Below, piece by piece: positions 32,844 to 37,105 of a stretch of DNA of 37,105 nt. The position numbers and the translations under genes are program-made. The notes beneath the pieces are model-generated. The model worked only from the letters and a program-made list of their open reading frames with translations, made no database searches and was not told where the DNA came from. Source of the stretch: Acidothermus sp. (GTDB taxonomy: Bacteria; Actinomycetota; Actinomycetes; Acidothermales; Acidothermaceae); contig JAIMAI010000020.1 of the NCBI GenBank assembly GCA_023512015.1, forward strand, positions 1-37,105, given 5' to 3'. Each line of letters opens with the position of its first letter. Within the stretch, counting starts at the first letter, position 1.

Positions 32844-33400
32844 CAGGATTCTCCTTTCGGGGGGTGCGTGGCCTTCGGGACACGTTGCGGCGCAGCCGGT
32901 CGAGCCGCTGGTGGCTGCTGCGGCGACGGTCGAGTCTCGGTCGGCGGAGAAGGATCATCGGATTCGAGGTCGTCGACCAAACCGGTGAACGCCTCGGTCG
33001 TCGGGGTGTCGTCGACCGAAAACGGTTCCGCCTCGGGAGAAGTGCGTTCACCGGCCGCCCGTCGCGCCGCGTTTTCTTTGCGGAAAGCGTCGTAGATTTC
33101 CAGCAGGATCTGCTTCTGCCGTTCCAGCAGCGTCGCATCGGAGAGGACGGCGTCGACGACCGCGCCGTCGGCGATCCGCTCGTCCAGAATTCCGGCCCGC
33201 ACGTACAGCGCCTCTGCCGAGATACGTAGCCCGCGAGCGATCTGCTGAAGGATTTCCGCGCTCGGACGGCGGAGGCCACGCTCGATCTGACTCAGGTAGG
33301 GATTGGACACGCCCGCGAGGCGGGCAAGTTGACGCAGCGACATCTGCGCGAGTTGTCGCTGCTCGCGAATGAAATCACCGAGATTGAAACCGCCGGCCAC
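32843..33400 (-). CDS. XRE-family transcriptional regulator
   Basis: A 185-residue protein. Residues 8-65 form an HTH_3 domain (IREQRQLAQMSLRQLARLAG, VSNPYLSQIERGLRRPSAEI). Then comes a conserved RISAEALYVRAGIL segment and helical DAVLSDATLLERQKQILLEIYDAF. The tail is Pro-rich and disordered. It corresponds to Mycobacterium Rv0474, which also precedes hbhA, and probably controls this gene group. GTG 33400 is the only good start; GAGGGG directly abuts it. Short direct and inverted repeats upstream (33414-33456) could be its own operator. Its stop overlaps the next start by one base. Confidence 0.9.
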   Translation of the reverse strand: MAGGFNLGDFIREQRQLAQMSLRQLARLAGVSNPYLSQIERGLRRPSAEILQQIARGLRISAEALYVRAGILDERIADGAVVDAVLSDATLLERQKQILLEIYDAFRKENAARRAAGERTSPEAEPFSVDDTPTTEAFTGLVDDLESDDPSPPTETRPSPQQPPAARPAAPQRVPKATHPPKGES

Positions 33401-33413
33401 CCCCTCAGTCTGC

Positions 33414-33456
33414 CCGTGCCTGCTTGCAAACGCAAGCGGGTTGCAAACGGGCACGG
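33414..33456. promoter_or_regulatory. Repeat-rich candidate operator before the XRE gene
   Basis: TTGCAAACG occurs twice (33424-33432, 33441-33449). The first copy lies in an inverted repeat, GCTTGC-AAAC-GCAAGC (33422-33437). The whole is framed by CCGTGCC (33414-33420) and GGCACGG (33450-33456). It lies 14-56 bases before the XRE start and could also affect the divergent peptidase gene. Confidence 0.45.
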
Positions 33457-33559
33457 TGGATCTCGACAACTCGTTAGCGGGGCGAAGCACGGCCCCACCG
33501 CTCGGCTCCGCGCCGACGCTGGCGGGGGTCCGGCGAGCCGGAAGGGCAGGAGTGAGGCG

Positions 33560-35152
33560 ATGAGGCGAGCCGTCGGAGCGTGGGCAGCAGCGGTGGCGAC
33601 CGCCGTCCTCGCTTTGAGCGCCTGTACGTCGACCGCGCCTCGCACCCACCCCTCCGCGCCGGGGACGACGGCGGCGACCACCTCCCTCGCCGCGCCGAGT
33701 CCGAGCACGACCGTGGATCCGCTTCGCGATCCCGGCGCTTACGCCAGCGACCTCGTTTTCTCCGACGTCACCGCGAGCGTCGATACCGCCCTGGGGGAGA
33801 ACGCACGGCGCGACCTGCGATTCGCCAAAGCGACCATGACGGTTCCGCTGAACTGGGCTCATCCCGGGAAGGAGACCGTGACCCTCACCGTGGTACGCAT
33901 CCGCTCGACACAGCAACACGACCGCATCGGTTCTCTCGTCATCAACCCCGGCGGCCCGGGCGCATCAGGCATCGAGGCGGCCATCGAACTCGCGGTCGCC
34001 GAGCTTCCCGATGAGATTTTCGAGCGGTTCGACATCGTCGGCTTCGACCCGCGGGGGGTCGGACTTTCCACGCCGATCCGCTGCATACCGGATTCGGAGA
34101 AGGACGCCGAATTGCTGTTGCCCGCCGATCCCACCACCGAGGCACAGTGGCAGGCCACCATCGGCGAGGACCGTCGGGTAGCCGACGAATGCTACGCCCG
34201 CTACGGCAATAGCCTCACCTATTTCTCGACCGCCCAGACCGTGCGCGACTTGGAAGCCTTGCGCGCCAAGCTCGGGGACGCGAAGCTCACCTACCTCGGT
34301 TATTCGTACGGCACTCTGCTCGGCGCCGAATACGCGTCCGCATATCCCGACCGGGTTCGAGCACTGGTCTTGGACGGAGCCGTCGATCCCACCCTCGATT
34401 CCGTCCAGCAGAACCAGGCGCAAGCAGCCGGATTCCAGCTTGCTTTCCGGCATTATGCGCAGAACTGCCTGCGCAACGGTTGCCCCCTCGGTAAGGATCC
34501 GGCCGGCTTCGTCCGGGAACTCATGCAGCGGGCGGACGCCTCCCCGATCCCGAATCCACACGACGGTCGGGTCGCGAAAGGACAGGCGGTCCTGCTCGCC
34601 GTCATTTCCGCGCTGTACAACGAATCGCAGTGGAGCCGACTCACCCGGGCGCTGATCGACGCGGCACACGGTAACAGCTCCGGCGTCCTGGCCCTGGACG
34701 ACGAATACAACCAACGCAACGACGACGGCAGTTACACCAACATTGAGGACGCCAACGCCGCCATCAGTTGCGCCGACACCGCCCGGCGCCCCACGGTAGC
34801 GCAGGCGGAGGAGCTTTCTCCTCAATGGCGGCAGGCCAATCCGCTCTTCGGCGGCGCGGCCGCGGCAAGCCTGGCCTTCTGCGGTTTGTGGAAGGCTCCG
34901 CCGGATACCCCGATCCAAATCCGGGACGCCGGAGCACCTCCCGTGCTCGTCATCGGCACCACCGGCGACCCGGCCACCCCGATCGACGGAGCTCGTCACC
35001 TCGCCGCGTTACTCGGTTCGGCTCGACTGTTGATCTGGAACGGCGAGGGACACACCGCGTACCCGAAAACCCAGTGCGTCACGACGTACGTCGACCACTA
35101 CCTGATCGACCTTCAGTTGCCGCCGGAAGGCGCTACCTGCCCTGCATCGTGA
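33560..35152 (+). CDS. Exported alpha/beta-hydrolase, TAP-type peptidase
   Basis: A 530-residue lipoprotein precursor with signal ending LSAC, followed by a Thr/Pro-rich spacer and an alpha/beta-hydrolase domain. The oxyanion and nucleophile regions are NPGGPGASG, DPRGVGLSTP and GYSYGTLLG (S249). The acid is in GTTGDPATP and the histidine in GEGHTAYP, within a C-terminal TAP-like domain. Similar enzymes (tripeptidyl aminopeptidases, SlpD/E, mycobacterial CaeA/Hip1-like) remove short peptides from the N-terminus of exported proteins or esters. Several cysteines (IRCIPD, ECYARYG, NCLRNGC) suggest disulfides. ATG 33560 follows GGAG by 8 bases; the open frame upstream to 33329 is ignored. Convergent with rsiG. 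Confidence 0.92.
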   Translation: MRRAVGAWAAAVATAVLALSACTSTAPRTHPSAPGTTAATTSLAAPSPSTTVDPLRDPGAYASDLVFSDVTASVDTALGENARRDLRFAKATMTVPLNWAHPGKETVTLTVVRIRSTQQHDRIGSLVINPGGPGASGIEAAIELAVAELPDEIFERFDIVGFDPRGVGLSTPIRCIPDSEKDAELLLPADPTTEAQWQATIGEDRRVADECYARYGNSLTYFSTAQTVRDLEALRAKLGDAKLTYLGYSYGTLLGAEYASAYPDRVRALVLDGAVDPTLDSVQQNQAQAAGFQLAFRHYAQNCLRNGCPLGKDPAGFVRELMQRADASPIPNPHDGRVAKGQAVLLAVISALYNESQWSRLTRALIDAAHGNSSGVLALDDEYNQRNDDGSYTNIEDANAAISCADTARRPTVAQAEELSPQWRQANPLFGGAAAASLAFCGLWKAPPDTPIQIRDAGAPPVLVIGTTGDPATPIDGARHLAALLGSARLLIWNGEGHTAYPKTQCVTTYVDHYLIDLQLPPEGATCPAS

Positions 35153-35175
35153 GCCTCGGAGGGGGCCGCCGCCCA

Positions 35176-35198
35176 GGACCGCGGGCCAGCAGCGGTCC
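35176..35198. terminator. Weak bidirectional hairpin between peptidase and rsiG
   Basis: GGACCGC (35176-35182) and GCGGTCC (35192-35198) form a 7-bp stem with a 9-base loop in the 55-base convergent gap. No T-tract follows on either side. Confidence 0.3.
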
Positions 35199-35207
35199 AG
35201 GTTGGGG

Positions 35208-35795
35208 TCAGCGAGTCGGATCGTTGCCCTGGAGCAGCGCGTCGACGTCGGCTTCTCCGTCGCGGTAGCGGCGGGCCAGCTCGGCGGCACACGCGTCGAT
35301 CACCGCTTGGACGGCGCGGCGTTGCTCGGATATCGCGCGTTCCTGCTCCACGAAGCGAGCGAGGGTTTCGCGAAGCTGATCGGAGGTCTTGCCGGCAAGA
35401 GCGGAGAGATCGGAGTCGGCGATCAGTCGCTCCACGAAACGACGGTGCTCGGTGATCCGCGACGGTCCGACCGTCAGATGACGTCCCAAGCCGCGGGGCG
35501 CGATGTCGTCGTCGGCAAGAATGCGGGGCAGCTCCTCGAGGATCGTCGTGCTCTCGTTGAGTTCACCCTGCCGCCGAGCTAGTTCGGCCTCGATGATGTC
35601 GACCCGACCCTGCAAGAGTCGCCGCAGGTAGGAGAGATCTGCTTCTTCCTGCTCGGCTTCCTTGCGAAGCCGCCGTACCTCCTCGATCGGCAGCTCACGC
35701 AGGCCGTCGAGGTACTCGGGAGAGAGCACCCGATCCAGGCGCCGATTGCCGCCGGGCCTCGGCCCGCCGGCGGTCGCCGCCACATCATCCGCCAC
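35208..35795 (-). CDS. rsiG: RsiG-type c-di-GMP-binding anti-sigma factor
   Basis: A 195-residue protein made of two long helices. Both carry the complete c-di-GMP signature E-x3-S-x2-R-x3-Q-x3-D: helix 1 has E51, S55, R58, Q62, D66 and helix 2 has E152, S156, R159, Q163, D167. The N-terminal part includes [25 protein letters not shown], also typical. In Streptomyces, RsiG bound to c-di-GMP holds the sporulation sigma factor WhiG inactive. A WhiG-like partner is expected but not in the window. GTG 35795 has GGAGG 5 bases upstream; starts at 35807 or 35837 would add a short basic tail. The connector between helices (about residues 90-145) is longer than a simple turn. Confidence 0.88.
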   Translation of the reverse strand: MADDVAATAGGPRPGGNRRLDRVLSPEYLDGLRELPIEEVRRLRKEAEQEEADLSYLRRLLQGRVDIIEAELARRQGELNESTTILEELPRILADDDIAPRGLGRHLTVGPSRITEHRRFVERLIADSDLSALAGKTSDQLRETLARFVEQERAISEQRRAVQAVIDACAAELARRYRDGEADVDALLQGNDPTR

Positions 35796-36083
35796 TGCCG
35801 CCTCCATCCGACGTCCCGCACGCCCGGGCACGACCATCCTCGTCGGCTCACCGCAGACCCGGCTGGGTCCCCGACGACCCTCCGAACGTGTCGTCGACCA
35901 TCGTGTCACGGAAGGAGCGCACCCGTCGATCAGACGCCGAGTCGGGCTCCATTCTCCTCCGCGCCGATTGCGCCGGACGGCTCAATGCCGCGCCCGACAC
36001 TGCCGATGCCAACGAAGCAGGGTGATGGCGTGCGGTCCCTCGGTCGTGCCGCGCGTTCCTTGGTCGGTGAGGAGGTCGCCACG

Positions 36084-37105
36084 GTGCTCAAAGGCGACCT
36101 GAGCAGCGTCCCGCTCCCGGAGGTGCTCACCGGTCTCGCCGAGCAGCAGGCGACCGGCTGCCTTCACGTCGTGGACGACGGTGGCGACGAAGCCCTGGTC
36201 TATTTCAAGAACGGTCTGGTGTACGCGGTGGCGGTACCGGGCCGCCGTCCGCAACTCGGGGCTCGGTTGATCTCGAGCAACGTGCTGGTCCCCGAGGATT
36301 TGGCGGAGGCGTTGGAGGTCCAGCGCACCGAGCTGCAAGGCTGGCGGCTCGGCGAGCTCCTCGTCCACCTCGGTTTCGTCGAGCGGGAAGTCGTCGAGGC
36401 GTTCGTCCTCGAACAGGTCCGCGATGGGTTCACCGATCTCATGGGCTGGACCTCGGGGAAGTGGCGGTTCCGTAAGGGTGAGAAGACCCGGGAGGACGTC
36501 GCCCCGCCGTCGTCCGTGGCCGAGCTCCTGGCGGAGGCCGCGCGGCGGCGCGAGGCCTGGGCCGAGGTCGTCGCCGCGGTGCACGGGCCGAACGCCGTCC
36601 CGATCCTTTCGCCACGCGGCGGCGAGGCACACGTCACCCTCGATCCCGACACGTGGTCGCTGCTCTGCAAGATCGACGGCGAGCGTACCGTCGCGGACTT
36701 GGCCCGCGAATGCGGTTTCACCCTTCTGGAGGCCGGCAGCATCATCCGAAACCTCGTCCAGGCCGGTCTGGTGGACGTCGAAGAGGAGCTGTCGCCCGAG
36801 GACGACGCCCCCGCCGCCGTCGGTGTGGCCGCGCAGGACACGCCGGCACGCGCACCGGCCGAGCAGGACGCTTCGGATGCCGGCGGGCGGGAAGAGACCG
36901 ACGAGGACGAGCCGCTCTCGGCGCGGATCGCCGCGTTGGCGGCTGCCTTCGCCGCGGCACCACCCCCTACACCGCAACGGGACGTCATGGCCGACAGCCC
37001 AAGCGCACCCGAGGAAACCGAACCCGAGCCGCCGGCCATCGGCGAAGACGACACCGAGTTCTCGCTGCTGCGGGTGTCGCAAGCGCTGGCTCGAGTGCTG
37101 GACTC
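36084..37105 (+). CDS. DUF4388 (PATAN-like) domain protein, 3' end beyond the window
   Basis: About 340 codons are visible and the frame is still open at the edge. Residues 1-130 form a DUF4388 domain ([57 protein letters not shown]). Residues about 185-235 look like a winged helix ([34 protein letters not shown]). After that comes a long acidic, Ala/Pro/Glu-rich region, apparently disordered. Such proteins are found beside small GTPases, roadblock proteins or regulators in actinobacteria, and usually act in signalling scaffolds. GTG 36084 has GGAGG 8 bases before it and gives the typical start LKGDL; ATG 36006 is an in-frame alternative. It is divergent from rsiG. Confidence 0.82.
   Translation, partial: MLKGDLSSVPLPEVLTGLAEQQATGCLHVVDDGGDEALVYFKNGLVYAVAVPGRRPQLGARLISSNVLVPEDLAEALEVQRTELQGWRLGELLVHLGFVEREVVEAFVLEQVRDGFTDLMGWTSGKWRFRKGEKTREDVAPPSSVAELLAEAARRREAWAEVVAAVHGPNAVPILSPRGGEAHVTLDPDTWSLLCKIDGERTVADLARECGFTLLEAGSIIRNLVQAGLVDVEEELSPEDDAPAAVGVAAQDTPARAPAEQDASDAGGREETDEDEPLSARIAALAAAFAAAPPPTPQRDVMADSPSAPEETEPEPPAIGEDDTEFSLLRVSQALARVLD

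Overview
This window is a GC-rich chromosomal segment from an actinobacterium. The evidence is the gene set (mycothiol glycosyltransferase MshA, CarD, a WXG100 protein, DUF3263, DUF4032, DUF2516, an RsiG-type c-di-GMP sensor), the many GTG starts, and gene orders shared with Mycobacterium and Streptomyces. Examples are lpqE-carD-ispD-ispF-cysS-rlmB, the XRE regulator/HbhA-like/DUF2516 group, and gpmA close to mshA. A non-streptomycete lineage (for example Frankiales or Acidothermus-like) is a guess. I see no mobile elements, phage genes, CRISPR arrays or rRNA.

Layout. 1-5004: partial cold-shock gene, cutC with an operator-like palindrome, a lone WXG100 gene, groEL with two CIRCE operators and a strong terminator, and thrC behind an S-box (SAM-I) riboswitch that had been hidden inside the open reading frame. 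5338-7178: operon DUF3263 - LytR_C protein - trehalose-phosphatase. 7582-10021: a TPR-GGDEF diguanylate cyclase followed by a serine hydrolase. 10072-16580: phosphate regulon, phoU-pstS-pstC-pstA-pstB on the minus strand, divergent from senX3-regX3 on the plus strand, with a PHO-box-like direct repeat between them. 16713-17941: three small membrane or secreted proteins and a terminator. 17950-18022: tRNA-Thr(TGT). 18100-19356: DUF4032 kinase-like protein. 19437-24588 (minus): carD, then a PIN-TRAM membrane protein, ispD, ispF, cysS and rlmB as a tightly packed run. 24636-26049: two envelope proteins (a thioredoxin-like one and an LpqE-like lipoprotein). 26098-28559 (minus): mshA, a small HTH protein and gpmA. 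28816-30519: lipoprotein beta-N-acetylhexosaminidase, overlapping tail-to-tail with a macro-domain gene. 30462-33400 (minus): XRE regulator, HbhA-like protein, aldo/keto reductase, DUF2516 and macro domain. 33560-35152: exported TAP-type peptidase. 35208-35795 (minus): RsiG. 36084-end: DUF4388 protein, cut by the window edge.

The regulatory layer is the most informative part. There is an S-box whose P1 helix runs into the thrC ribosome-binding site, CIRCE on groEL, a double DasR/NagR-like site on cutC, a PHO box at the phoU/senX3 divergence, and several probable leaderless promoters. c-di-GMP signalling appears at both ends: a cyclase with an intact inhibitory site, and an anti-sigma factor with two complete c-di-GMP signatures. 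Two conserved proteins look functionally altered: a SenX3-like kinase with no membrane segments, and an IspD whose CTP-binding and catalytic signature residues are missing although the gene sits in its normal locus.
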